NCBI RefSeq assembly: GCF_011927945.1
Contig: NZ_JAATJM010000001.1
Coordinates: forward strand, 1,745,501-1,809,500
Direction of reading: 5' to 3'
Length of the DNA: 64,000 bases
From: Brevundimonas alba
Lineage (GTDB): Bacteria; Pseudomonadota; Alphaproteobacteria; Caulobacterales; Caulobacteraceae
Part shown: positions 8,710 through 16,335 of the stretch, one piece after another
How the letters are laid out: each line of letters begins with the position of its first letter
Position numbering within the stretch: the stretch's first letter is position 1
Position numbers and translations under genes: made by a program
The notes under the pieces: generated by a model
Seen by the model: only the letters and a program-made list of their open reading frames with translations
Databases searched by the model: none
What the model was told of the DNA's origin: nothing

Positions 8710-9375
8710 TCACGCGTAGCTATATGGCCCGCCGCGTTCCAGCGCCCGCTGGTAGGCGGGACGGGCGTGGATACGCTCCAGAAACGCCTTTAGACGGGGC
8801 TTGTCCGCGCCATAGCCGACCCGGCTGCCCGCCGCCTCGACCGGAAAGCTCATCATGATGTCGGCGGCCGAGAAGGCGTCGCCGGCGAACCATTCCGACT
8901 TGGCCAGTTCGGCTTCCCAATAGGCCGTGTGGGCGGCGATCTGCGGGTTTACCAGCGAGGCGTCGACCTTGCGGGCGATGCCGGACGCGACCGGACGCAC
9001 CATCAGGGGAGACCGTTTGGGAATCTGGCTGAAGATCAGCTTCAGCAGCAGCGGCGTCATCGCCGACCCTTCGGCGTAGTGCAGCCAGTAGGTGAAGCGC
9101 CGCCCTTCCGGCGTGCCCCGCGCCGGCCGGAGGGCCGAGCCGCCATGGCTGTCCAGCAGGTATTCGATGATCGCGCCCGTCTCGGCGATCCGCGCGGGTC
9201 CGTCGTCCAGCACCGGAGACTTGCCGAGCGGATGAATGGCCTTGAGTTCGGGCGGAGCCAGCATCGTGCGCGCGTCGCGCTGATACCGCTTCACCTCATA
9301 GGCGACACCCAGTTCCTCCAGCAGCCACAGGACCCGCTGCGAGCGGGAGTCGTTCAGATGGTGGACGGTGATCAT
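8710..9375 (-). CDS. Glutathione S-transferase family protein
   Basis: A 221-residue cytosolic GST. The thioredoxin-like N-terminal domain starts with MITVHHLNDSRSQRVLWLLEELG, and its Ser-rich loop would hold the catalytic residue. The glutathione-binding cis-Pro and SNAIL-like motif are GKSPVLDDG and ETGAIIEYLL. The C-terminal helical domain contains the conserved Asp of WFAGDAFSAADIMMSFPVEA. I chose the ATG at 9375 over a TTG at 9381 because GGAG lies 8 nt before it. Substrate is unknown. It is an unlinked gene; a second, different GST lies at 52493. Confidence 0.9.
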   Translation of the reverse strand: MITVHHLNDSRSQRVLWLLEELGVAYEVKRYQRDARTMLAPPELKAIHPLGKSPVLDDGPARIAETGAIIEYLLDSHGGSALRPARGTPEGRRFTYWLHYAEGSAMTPLLLKLIFSQIPKRSPLMVRPVASGIARKVDASLVNPQIAAHTAYWEAELAKSEWFAGDAFSAADIMMSFPVEAAGSRVGYGADKPRLKAFLERIHARPAYQRALERGGPYSYA

Positions 9376-9436
9376 GACCAAGGCTCCGCTGGGCGTCGCA
9401 GTTAGCGGAGTTTACGCGGCGTCGGTCCAGCGATTT

Positions 9437-9640
9437 TCAGCTTCGCCGACCGCTCCAGCGACGCCGTGGCTTCGGCATGGGCTCGGGCGGCGGGGCGGTG
9501 CGGCCGGTCCGGCGGCTCTCCCACAGCTGGAACGCCAGCGTAGCCAGCGCCAGCTTGCCTGCATGGCGGCCGGCCAGCCGCCGACCGCCCTGGCTGAGCA
9601 GCAGTCCGCCGATCAGGGGCGCAAGTCTGGGGATGGGCAT
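9437..9640 (-). CDS. Small basic protein, unknown function
   Basis: A 67-residue product. The ATG at 9640 is preceded by GAAGGAGA with about 6-nt spacing, a very good ribosome site, which marks this as a gene within a longer open frame that runs up to 10174. One weak hydrophobic stretch (PRLAPLIGGLLLSQGG, 4-19) and another (KLALATLAFQLW, 29-40) are followed by a Pro- and Arg-rich tail (PPPEPMPKPRRRW). Possibly membrane-associated. I do not recognise a family. Confidence 0.55.
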   Translation of the reverse strand: MPIPRLAPLIGGLLLSQGGRRLAGRHAGKLALATLAFQLWESRRTGRTAPPPEPMPKPRRRWSGRRS

Positions 9641-9766
9641 GGCGGTCTCCTTCGGAAGCACAACGCTCGGGCGGTCCGGCCGTTCACGCCGCGTGGCCCC
9701 CGTGTCGTGATTGGGTTTGCTCAACCCAAGGCGGCGTGACCACATAAGGCCAAGGTTCAATCCCGG

Positions 9767-10750
9767 ATGCGTGGGCTGCTCATGATCGAAACCATCGCCG
9801 CCTTGCTGGCCGCGCTTGCGCTCGCGGGACCCCAGGATCCCGTGCAGGATCCGCAGACCGCCCCCACCCGCGTCGAGGACGTCGAGGTGGTCGCGCGCGC
9901 CAATGTCGATCTTGCGCGGGCCTTCGTCGAACGTGTCTCGGCCCCGGCCCGCGGACGGGGTCTTGGCCGGTGGCTGAAGGTCTGCCACGGCATCGCCAAC
10001 CTCGACCGCGCCGTCGCCCAGCCCATCGTCGACCGGATGGCCGCGCGGGCGGGCGAACTGGGCATCGAGGTCGAAGGCCCCGGCTGCGAGGCCAACATCA
10101 TCGTCGTCTTCACCACCGAGGCCGGCGCGCTCACCCGGGCCGTCGTCGAGGCCGATCCTCGTGTCTTCCGCCACGGCGGCAATGGCATCGACCGGGGCAC
10201 GGCGGCACTCCGGGAGTTTCAGCAGACGGAGCGGCCGGTCCGCTGGTGGACGCTCAGCGTGCCGATCGACAGCGAGACGGGGCGGCGTGCGGTCCGGGTG
10301 CCGGGCGACCGCGCAGGAAGTTCCGTCAGCCGTCGGCTATCCGAGGCGCTGGGGTGCGAGACGCCGACCGACTGCGTCGGTGTCGGCGCGCCCATCATCC
10401 AGTCGGCCGGTGGCGCCTCCCGGCTGACCAGCCAGATCATCGATCAGCTCTACAAGTCGATCGTCATCGTCGACATCGACGGCGTCGCGGGTCTGAACGC
10501 CGCCCAGCTCGGCGACTATCTGGCCATGGTCACCCTGGCTCAGGTCGATCCGGGAGCGGACACCGGCGCCTTCGATACGGTTCTGAACCTGTTCGACAAT
10601 CGGCTGGGCGTGCCGGGCATGACCGAATGGGACGAGTCCTACCTCCGGGCCCTCTACGACTCCCCCTCCCGCCGCCGCACCGCCGGCGCCCAGGCCGACG
10701 CCGTGGCCGCTATCATGAACCGGACGGCGGCCGCGGAACCTGCGGAGTGA
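9767..10750 (+). CDS. Conserved hypothetical exported protein
   Basis: A 327-residue protein starting at ATG 9767 (a second ATG at 9782 is possible) with a hydrophobic N-terminus (MIETIAALLAALALAG) that looks like a signal peptide. The body has conserved-looking blocks: VCHGIANLDRAVAQPIVDRM, EVEGPGCEANIIVVFTT, WWTLSVPIDSETGRRAV, and IIDQLYKSIVIVDIDGVAGLNAAQLGDYLAMVTLAQ. Four cysteines (KVCHG, GCEA, GCET, DCVG) could form disulphides. I cannot assign a domain or reaction. It converges on the GH43-type glycosidase with 19 nt between. Confidence 0.75.
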   Translation: MRGLLMIETIAALLAALALAGPQDPVQDPQTAPTRVEDVEVVARANVDLARAFVERVSAPARGRGLGRWLKVCHGIANLDRAVAQPIVDRMAARAGELGIEVEGPGCEANIIVVFTTEAGALTRAVVEADPRVFRHGGNGIDRGTAALREFQQTERPVRWWTLSVPIDSETGRRAVRVPGDRAGSSVSRRLSEALGCETPTDCVGVGAPIIQSAGGASRLTSQIIDQLYKSIVIVDIDGVAGLNAAQLGDYLAMVTLAQVDPGADTGAFDTVLNLFDNRLGVPGMTEWDESYLRALYDSPSRRRTAGAQADAVAAIMNRTAAAEPAE

Positions 10751-10769
10751 CCATCAGAAGGCGGCGGGT

Positions 10770-12617
10770 TCAGTCCCTCGCCGGAACCCGCACGACCCGG
10801 CTCAACGGCGATACGCCGCTCGGCGAAAAGGCCTCGACAGCGAACCAGTAGTCCACGCCGGTGTTCAACGCCCGCACCTCCAGCTGATCGCCGAGATCGC
10901 GCAGGTCGTCGCCATAGACTTGATACGTCAGGAACAGCCGGTCGGGCGCCGTGCCCCAGCGGACGTTGTAGCCCAAAGCGCCCGAGACCGGGGCGATGTG
11001 GACGGTGGCGTTCCTCTGGTCACGGCCGCGCTCGACGCGGATATCGGTCGGCCGCTCCGGCGGCAGGCCGTCCGAGGTTCCGAACACCCGCAGGTCCGAG
11101 ATGGCCAGATGGGCCGCCGCGACCTCGCCGTGCTCGTAGCGGATAAACCGCGCATCCACCGGCCGCTCGCCCTCGACATAGGCGTTGGGACGGTCGCGTT
11201 CTGAATCCGACAGGTCCGCGAACACCCGCCAGTCGGCGCCGTCGACGGACCACAGGATGCGGAACCGGGTGCGGATGTCCGGCCGCTCGGCATAGATGCC
11301 CGACTGGTAGTCCGCATAGTTGACCTGCACCGCATGGACCCTCTTCACCCCGCCTAGGTCCAGCGTCAGCGTCTCGCCCGCCCGGTTGGCCCCGGCGACC
11401 CAGAAGGTGCGGGGGTTCTCGTCGGTCGCCCTGTCGGCGGTGAACTCGCCCACCGTCGAGGACGCCTCGGCCTCGGCCTTGTAGGACAGCGGGAACCAGC
11501 CAGTGAACAGGCTGTCGGGATCCTCGACCGTCTCCGTCGGCATCCGCTGCGGATAGTCGCCGAACCGGCTGGAGAAATGCATCTGGCCGTCGGCCGTGAA
11601 GCCGCCGGGGAACATCGCGATGCGCCGCTCGAAGGTCCAGTTGTGCCCGATCCACGGCGTGCCCGTGTTCCACCAGTTGCCGTATCGATCCTGGAAGGTC
11701 GAGCCGTGCCCCGCCCCCTCGACGAAGCCTCCCGGCTTGTAGCTGACCGGGTTGTACGGCGCGTATTCGAACGGTCCCAACGGGCTGGACGCCACATAGG
11801 TCCCGTTGGCGTAGGCGTTGTATTCCGTGCCGGGGGCGCCGTACTGCAGATAGTACCGCCCGCCGTGCTTCGTCATCCACGCCCCTTCCATGAAGGACTT
11901 GATGGCCGTCCCGTCCGGCAGGGTCCCTGAGTGATCCTGACCGAAACGCTCCCAGCCATGCTGGTCCGGATGCAGCACATGCAGCCGCGTCGGCTCGCCC
12001 ACGAACCGCACCGGCGGCGTCGGATCGATCTCCGAGCCGAACAGCGGATAGACGTTCGACGAGCCCCAGTAGAGGTACCACTTCCCATCGTCGTCGATGA
12101 ACAGGCCCGGGTCCCACGGCCCCGGCGGCAGCTTGCCCTCTGGCAGGCCGGCGTCGCCATAGCTGCCTTCCTCGTTCTGGCTCACCGCACCGGAGACGGG
12201 CGGCAGCACCCGCGTATGCCAGTCCCATTGCCCCGTCTCCGGATGCTCGCTGACCAGCATCGGCCGCGGTTCGAACGCCGACTGCATCAGATACAGCCGC
12301 TCCCCGTCCGACGCCGCCGCCGGCGCGACATTCGACTCGAACGGCCACTTGTCCGGCTGCACATAGGTCCAGTCGAGCAGGTTCTCGCTGGTCCAGTATC
12401 CGTCCGCCAGCGTCTGGAACAGGAAGTAGCGGTCGCGGTGCAGCACGATGACCGGGTCCGCCCCGGTCCGGTAGCTGATGCCCCGGTGCGTCTGCTCGAA
12501 ATTGTATTTGTAATCGACGTCTACCGGATTGGCCCATGTCCGCGGCCGGGCCTCCTGGGCGGCGGCGGGGACCGCCAGAAGAACGGCGGCGAGGGCGATC
12601 GGCAGGGCGGTGCGCAT
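10770..12617 (-). CDS. Secreted GH43-type glycoside hydrolase with F5/8-type C and fibronectin III-like modules
   Basis: A 615-residue exported enzyme; I chose ATG 12617, which opens a clean signal peptide (MRTALPIALAAVLLAVPAAAQ). The five-bladed propeller domain (about 28-390) shows the three acidic residues expected of GH43: D54 in YRTGADPVIV, D169 in PWDPGLFIDDD and E244 in FMEGAWM. Residues about 400-510 form a discoidin/F5-8C carbohydrate-binding module (DENPRTFWVAG, LTLDLGGV, ARFIRYEHG). About 520-615 is FN3-like (ERPTDIRVERG, GYNVRWGTA). GH43 enzymes remove arabinose or xylose units from plant polysaccharides; the exact substrate cannot be read off. It is divergent from selD with 64 nt between starts and has no other glycan-use genes beside it. 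Confidence 0.85.
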   Translation of the reverse strand: MRTALPIALAAVLLAVPAAAQEARPRTWANPVDVDYKYNFEQTHRGISYRTGADPVIVLHRDRYFLFQTLADGYWTSENLLDWTYVQPDKWPFESNVAPAAASDGERLYLMQSAFEPRPMLVSEHPETGQWDWHTRVLPPVSGAVSQNEEGSYGDAGLPEGKLPPGPWDPGLFIDDDGKWYLYWGSSNVYPLFGSEIDPTPPVRFVGEPTRLHVLHPDQHGWERFGQDHSGTLPDGTAIKSFMEGAWMTKHGGRYYLQYGAPGTEYNAYANGTYVASSPLGPFEYAPYNPVSYKPGGFVEGAGHGSTFQDRYGNWWNTGTPWIGHNWTFERRIAMFPGGFTADGQMHFSSRFGDYPQRMPTETVEDPDSLFTGWFPLSYKAEAEASSTVGEFTADRATDENPRTFWVAGANRAGETLTLDLGGVKRVHAVQVNYADYQSGIYAERPDIRTRFRILWSVDGADWRVFADLSDSERDRPNAYVEGERPVDARFIRYEHGEVAAAHLAISDLRVFGTSDGLPPERPTDIRVERGRDQRNATVHIAPVSGALGYNVRWGTAPDRLFLTYQVYGDDLRDLGDQLEVRALNTGVDYWFAVEAFSPSGVSPLSRVVRVPARD

Positions 12618-12681
12618 GACCCCACGGTACCACGCGCCCCCGCCTGTTGAGTTCACGAGCGGTTTCGCCCAGACCTTGGCC

Positions 12682-13737
12682 ATGACCACGCCAGAGAGCC
12701 CTGCAGAGCCCCGCCTGACCTCGCTCGCCCACGGCGGCGGCTGCGGCTGCAAGATCGCGCCGGCCCTGCTGCAGGACATCCTCAAGGGCATGCCGCAGGC
12801 CGTACCGTTCGCCGATCTGCTCGTCGGGACCGAGACCAGCGACGACGCCGCCGTCTGGCGCCTCAACGACACCCAGGCGCTCGTCGCCACCACCGACTTC
12901 TTCATGCCGGTGGTCGACGATCCCTTCGACTTCGGCCGGATCGCCGCGACCAACGCCTTGTCCGACGTCTACGCCATGGGCGGGACCCCAATCTTCGCCC
13001 TCGCCCTCGTCGGCATGCCGGTGAATGTGCTGTCAACCGCCACCATCGGGCGGATTCTCGAAGGCGGCGCCTCGGTCTGCGCGGCGGCCGGCATCCCCGT
13101 CGCCGGGGGCCATTCCATCGACAGCTTCGAGCCGATCTACGGCCTCGTCGCCCTCGGTCTCGTCCATCCGGATCAGGTCCTGACCAACCGCGGCGCGCGG
13201 GCCGGCGACGTCCTCCTCCTGACCAAGCCACTCGGCGTCGGCGTTCTCAGCGCCGCCTTGAAGCAGGAGAAACTGGACGAGGCGGGCTACGCGGCCCTGA
13301 TCGCTTCCAGCACCCGGCTGAACACCCTCGGCGCCAAACTGTCAGGCCGCCCGGGAGTCCACGCAGTCACCGACGTGACCGGCTTCGGTCTGCTGGGCCA
13401 TGCGCTGGAGATGGCCCGCGGCACCGCCGCGACCATCGAGATCACCGCCCGCCCGCCGCTCCTGTCCGGCGTCCTTCCCCTGCTGCAAGCCGGCGTCCGC
13501 ACCGGCGCCTCGACCCGCAACTGGGCCAGCTACGGCGCCGACATCGACCTGCCGGACGGCCTCGAACCCTGGCGCCGCGACCTGCTGACCGACCCCCAGA
13601 CCTCCGGCGGCCTGCTGATCGCCGTGGCCGAAGCCGACGCCCCGGCCGTCCGGGCCCTCGCAAGCGCGGAGGGCTTCACCGCCGAGCCCGTCGGCCGCGT
13701 CCTCGAAGGCCCGCCCCGCATCCGCGTCGTCGCATGA
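12682..13737 (+). CDS. selD: Selenide, water dikinase (selenophosphate synthase)
   Basis: A 351-residue enzyme that makes selenophosphate from selenide and ATP in the cytoplasm. The start at ATG 12682 gives the expected N-terminus; longer in-frame extension overlaps the divergent GH43 gene. The catalytic loop is AHGGGCGCKIAP with C21 and K24, equivalent to Cys17 and Lys20 of the E. coli enzyme, so it is a Cys form rather than a selenoprotein. Other family motifs are DDAAVW, TTDFFMPVVDDP, AGGHSID, VTGFGLLGH and DPQTSGGLL. It overlaps selU by 4 nt (ATGA), so the two are coupled and feed the selenouridine pathway. No selA, selB or selC is visible in the window. Confidence 0.96.
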   Translation: MTTPESPAEPRLTSLAHGGGCGCKIAPALLQDILKGMPQAVPFADLLVGTETSDDAAVWRLNDTQALVATTDFFMPVVDDPFDFGRIAATNALSDVYAMGGTPIFALALVGMPVNVLSTATIGRILEGGASVCAAAGIPVAGGHSIDSFEPIYGLVALGLVHPDQVLTNRGARAGDVLLLTKPLGVGVLSAALKQEKLDEAGYAALIASSTRLNTLGAKLSGRPGVHAVTDVTGFGLLGHALEMARGTAATIEITARPPLLSGVLPLLQAGVRTGASTRNWASYGADIDLPDGLEPWRRDLLTDPQTSGGLLIAVAEADAPAVRALASAEGFTAEPVGRVLEGPPRIRVVA

Positions 13738-14798
13738 TCCGCCGCACGACCGACCTGTCGCCCGACGCCCGAGACGGCTTCGACGCCATCATCGACGTGC
13801 GCAGCCCCTCCGAATTCGCCCTCGACCACATCCCCGGCGCCATCAACTTGCCCGTCCTCGACGACGCCCAGCGCGCCGCCGTCGGAACCGAATACGTGCA
13901 GGGCTCCAAATTCCTCGCACGCCGAACCGGCGCCGCCCTCGTCGCCCGCAACATCGCCGCACATCTGGAAGGCCCGCTCGGCGGCCGCGACGGATCGTTC
14001 AAGCCACTGGTCTATTGCTGGCGGAGCGGGCAGCGCTTCGGCGCCATGGTGACCGTCATGGACCAGGTCGGCTGGCCGGTCGCTGTGCTCGACGGCGGCT
14101 ACCAGACCTGGCGTCGTCAGGTGAAGGCGGCCCTCTACGACGCCCCTCTGCCGCACCGCCTGACCCTGCTCGACGGCCCCACCGGCTCCGGCAAGACCGC
14201 CCTCCTGCACGCCATCGCCGCGCGCGGCGTCCAGACCCTCGACCTCGAGGCGCTCGCCGCCCACCGCGGCTCCCTGTTCGGCGCCATGCCCGGCGGCCAG
14301 CCCTCGCAGAAGGCCTTCGAGACCGGTCTGCACGACGCCCTGTCCCGTCTCGACCCGGCCCGGCCCGTGATCGTCGAGGCCGAGAGCAGCAAGATCGGCG
14401 CGCGTGTCGTCCCGCCCTCCCTCTGGGCCGCCATGGCCGCGGCGTCCGTGATCGAGATCGAAGCCCCCGTGGACGCCCGCGTGGCCTTCACCCTGCGCGC
14501 CTACGCCGGGATCGCCGCCGACCCGCAGGCGCTTGACGTCGCCCTGACCCGCCTCCCGCGCCACCACGCCAAAACCACCGTCGCCGAATGGCGGGCGCTC
14601 GCCGCCGCCGGGGATCTGGAGCCCCTGGTCCGCCAATTGATCGAGGCCCACTACGACCCCGCGTACCGCCGTACTGGCGCCGCTCGCGACCGCCCGCTGC
14701 TGCGTCGCCTTTCCCTGCCGGACCTGACCCCCGCCGCCCTGGACGCCGCCGCCGCCGACATCGTTTCCGCGCTCGACGCTGGCGCTCGCCACGCCTAG
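13734..14798 (+). CDS. selU: tRNA 2-selenouridine synthase
   Basis: A 354-residue protein (also called MnmH or YbbB) that converts 2-thiouridine at tRNA wobble position 34 into 2-selenouridine via a geranylated intermediate, using selenophosphate. The N-terminal rhodanese domain (about 10-130) has the catalytic C95 in VYCWRSGQRFGAM. The P-loop GPTGSGKT is at 148-155, typical of the second, nucleotide-binding half. It begins within the selD stop codon. The pair indicates a SeU-only use of selenium, unless selA and selB lie elsewhere. Confidence 0.95.
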   Translation: MIRRTTDLSPDARDGFDAIIDVRSPSEFALDHIPGAINLPVLDDAQRAAVGTEYVQGSKFLARRTGAALVARNIAAHLEGPLGGRDGSFKPLVYCWRSGQRFGAMVTVMDQVGWPVAVLDGGYQTWRRQVKAALYDAPLPHRLTLLDGPTGSGKTALLHAIAARGVQTLDLEALAAHRGSLFGAMPGGQPSQKAFETGLHDALSRLDPARPVIVEAESSKIGARVVPPSLWAAMAAASVIEIEAPVDARVAFTLRAYAGIAADPQALDVALTRLPRHHAKTTVAEWRALAAAGDLEPLVRQLIEAHYDPAYRRTGAARDRPLLRRLSLPDLTPAALDAAAADIVSALDAGARHA

Positions 14799-14807
14799 CT
14801 TCGCGCC

Positions 14808-16103
14808 ATGACCCGTTCCCGCACCGCCGCCCTGATGTCCTCCCTCAGCCTGAGGGTCCTCGTCGCCCTCGTCGCCGGCCTGCTCGCCGGCGCGGCGGCC
14901 CAAGCCTGGGGCATCCCCGGCGGCACGGGCACGGTGGCCGTCGTCGAAGGCCTCGGCCAGCTGTGGCTCAACGCCCTGCGCATGACCATCATCCCGCTGG
15001 TCTTCGCCCTGCTGGTGACGGGCATCGCCTCCATCTCGGACGCCGCGGCGACCGGTCGGCTGGCCCTCAAGGCGGTCGCCGTCTTCGCGGCCCTGCTGGT
15101 CGGCGCCACCCTCTACGGCATCCTCGCCTCCGAAGGCCTGCACGCGATCTGGCCCATCGATCCCGAAGGCGGGCGGCTTCTGCTGTCCGGCGCCACGGGA
15201 GACGCGGCGGTCCGCGAGAACGTCGGCGGCGGCGGCCTGACCGCCTTCCTGACCAGCCTCGCCCCGGCCAATCCCATTCGCGCCGCGGCGGAGGACGCCA
15301 TCCTCGGCATCGTCGTCTTCGCCATCGTCTTCGGCTTCGCGGCGACCCGCCTGCCGGACCGGCTGCGCCAGCCCCTGACTGTCTTCTTCGAAGCGGTGGC
15401 CGAGGCGATGATCGTCATCGTCCACTGGGTTCTGCTCGCCGCCCCCGTCGGCGTCTTCGCCCTGTCGCTCGGCGTCGGCCTCAGGGCCGGACTCGGGGCC
15501 GCCGGGGTGCTGGGCCACTACATCGGCATCGTGGTGCTGGCCCTCATCGGCCTGATCCTGCTTACCTACGCCGTCGCCGTGGTCTGGGGCCGCGTGAGCC
15601 TGCCGCGCTTCGCCCGCGCCGCCGCTCCGGCCCAAGTGGTGGCCTTCTCGACCCAGTCCTCGCTCGCCTGCCTGCCGGTGATGGTCGAGCGCGCCCGTGA
15701 CCGGCTCGGCGTTTCCGCCGCGACGGCCGGCCTAGTCCTGCCGCTCGCGGTGGCGGTGTTCCGCATCACCTCTACCGTCGCCAACCTCGCCGTCTGCATC
15801 TACGTCGCTCACCTGCACGGCATTCCCCTGACCCCCGGCGTCCTGATCGCCGGCGGAGTCACCGCCCTGGCCGTCAGCGTCGGCACGGTCGGCCTGCCGG
15901 GTCAGGTCAGCTTCTTCGCCTCCATCGCCCCCATCGCCATCGTCATGGGCCTGCCGCTGGAAGTGCTGCCCCTGCTGCTCGCCGTCGAGGTCGTGCCCGA
16001 CATCTTCCGCACCATCGGCAACGTCACCGCCGACCTCGCGGCCGCCCGCATCGTCGAGGGCCGCGACGCGACGGCGGATCCGGAGGCGGCGTCGGGGATC
16101 TAG
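14808..16103 (+). CDS. Dicarboxylate/amino acid:cation symporter (DAACS family)
   Basis: A 431-residue inner membrane secondary transporter of the glutamate/dicarboxylate symporter fold. Hydrophobic helices fill the sequence; family blocks include NALRMTIIPLVFALLVTGI (helix 3 region), the re-entrant loop HP1 region AFSTQSSLACLPV with its Ser-rich tip, and the helix 7/8 region with ITSTVANLAVCIYVA. It has the expected length. It starts 10 nt after selU and is on the same strand, possibly by read-through, but nothing links it to selenium. Substrate could be glutamate, aspartate, serine or C4-dicarboxylate; the sequence does not decide. Confidence 0.9.
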   Translation: MTRSRTAALMSSLSLRVLVALVAGLLAGAAAQAWGIPGGTGTVAVVEGLGQLWLNALRMTIIPLVFALLVTGIASISDAAATGRLALKAVAVFAALLVGATLYGILASEGLHAIWPIDPEGGRLLLSGATGDAAVRENVGGGGLTAFLTSLAPANPIRAAAEDAILGIVVFAIVFGFAATRLPDRLRQPLTVFFEAVAEAMIVIVHWVLLAAPVGVFALSLGVGLRAGLGAAGVLGHYIGIVVLALIGLILLTYAVAVVWGRVSLPRFARAAAPAQVVAFSTQSSLACLPVMVERARDRLGVSAATAGLVLPLAVAVFRITSTVANLAVCIYVAHLHGIPLTPGVLIAGGVTALAVSVGTVGLPGQVSFFASIAPIAIVMGLPLEVLPLLLAVEVVPDIFRTIGNVTADLAAARIVEGRDATADPEAASGI

Positions 16104-16335
16104 CCCGCGAGCGAGCATCGCTTGCGGCGAGACTGTGGCCGGACCTGTCCGACATTTAATCCACCTGTCCAGATTGTAACTGGAGAGGCTGCAACTCGAC
16201 CGGCAGCTTCAGTTCAGGACGCACCCGGTGGAGGGGTCCGACGCAGGGCGCTTGAGGGGGCGTTCGGTGATGTTCCGTGTCGGGTGAACTGCGCCGAGGG
16301 CGCGGAGCCGCCTGCTCTCTCCGTAGAGGCGTCCG

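Noticed and set aside
9755..9766. GGTTCAATCCC-like sequence resembling a tRNA T-loop
   Set aside because: No matching acceptor, D or anticodon stems can be drawn around it, and a gene starts at once after it.
13530..15635. 701-residue open frame on the minus strand opposite selD, selU and the symporter
   Set aside because: It is antisense to three well-supported genes, is highly Gly/Asp/Arg-rich and repetitive in composition, and has no domain. It is the expected shadow of GC-rich codon use.
16104..16335. Possible N-terminal extension of the TonB-type receptor or a separate small gene
   Set aside because: A plus-strand frame from 16122 exists, but it is in another phase from the receptor and has no ribosome site or recognisable sequence.
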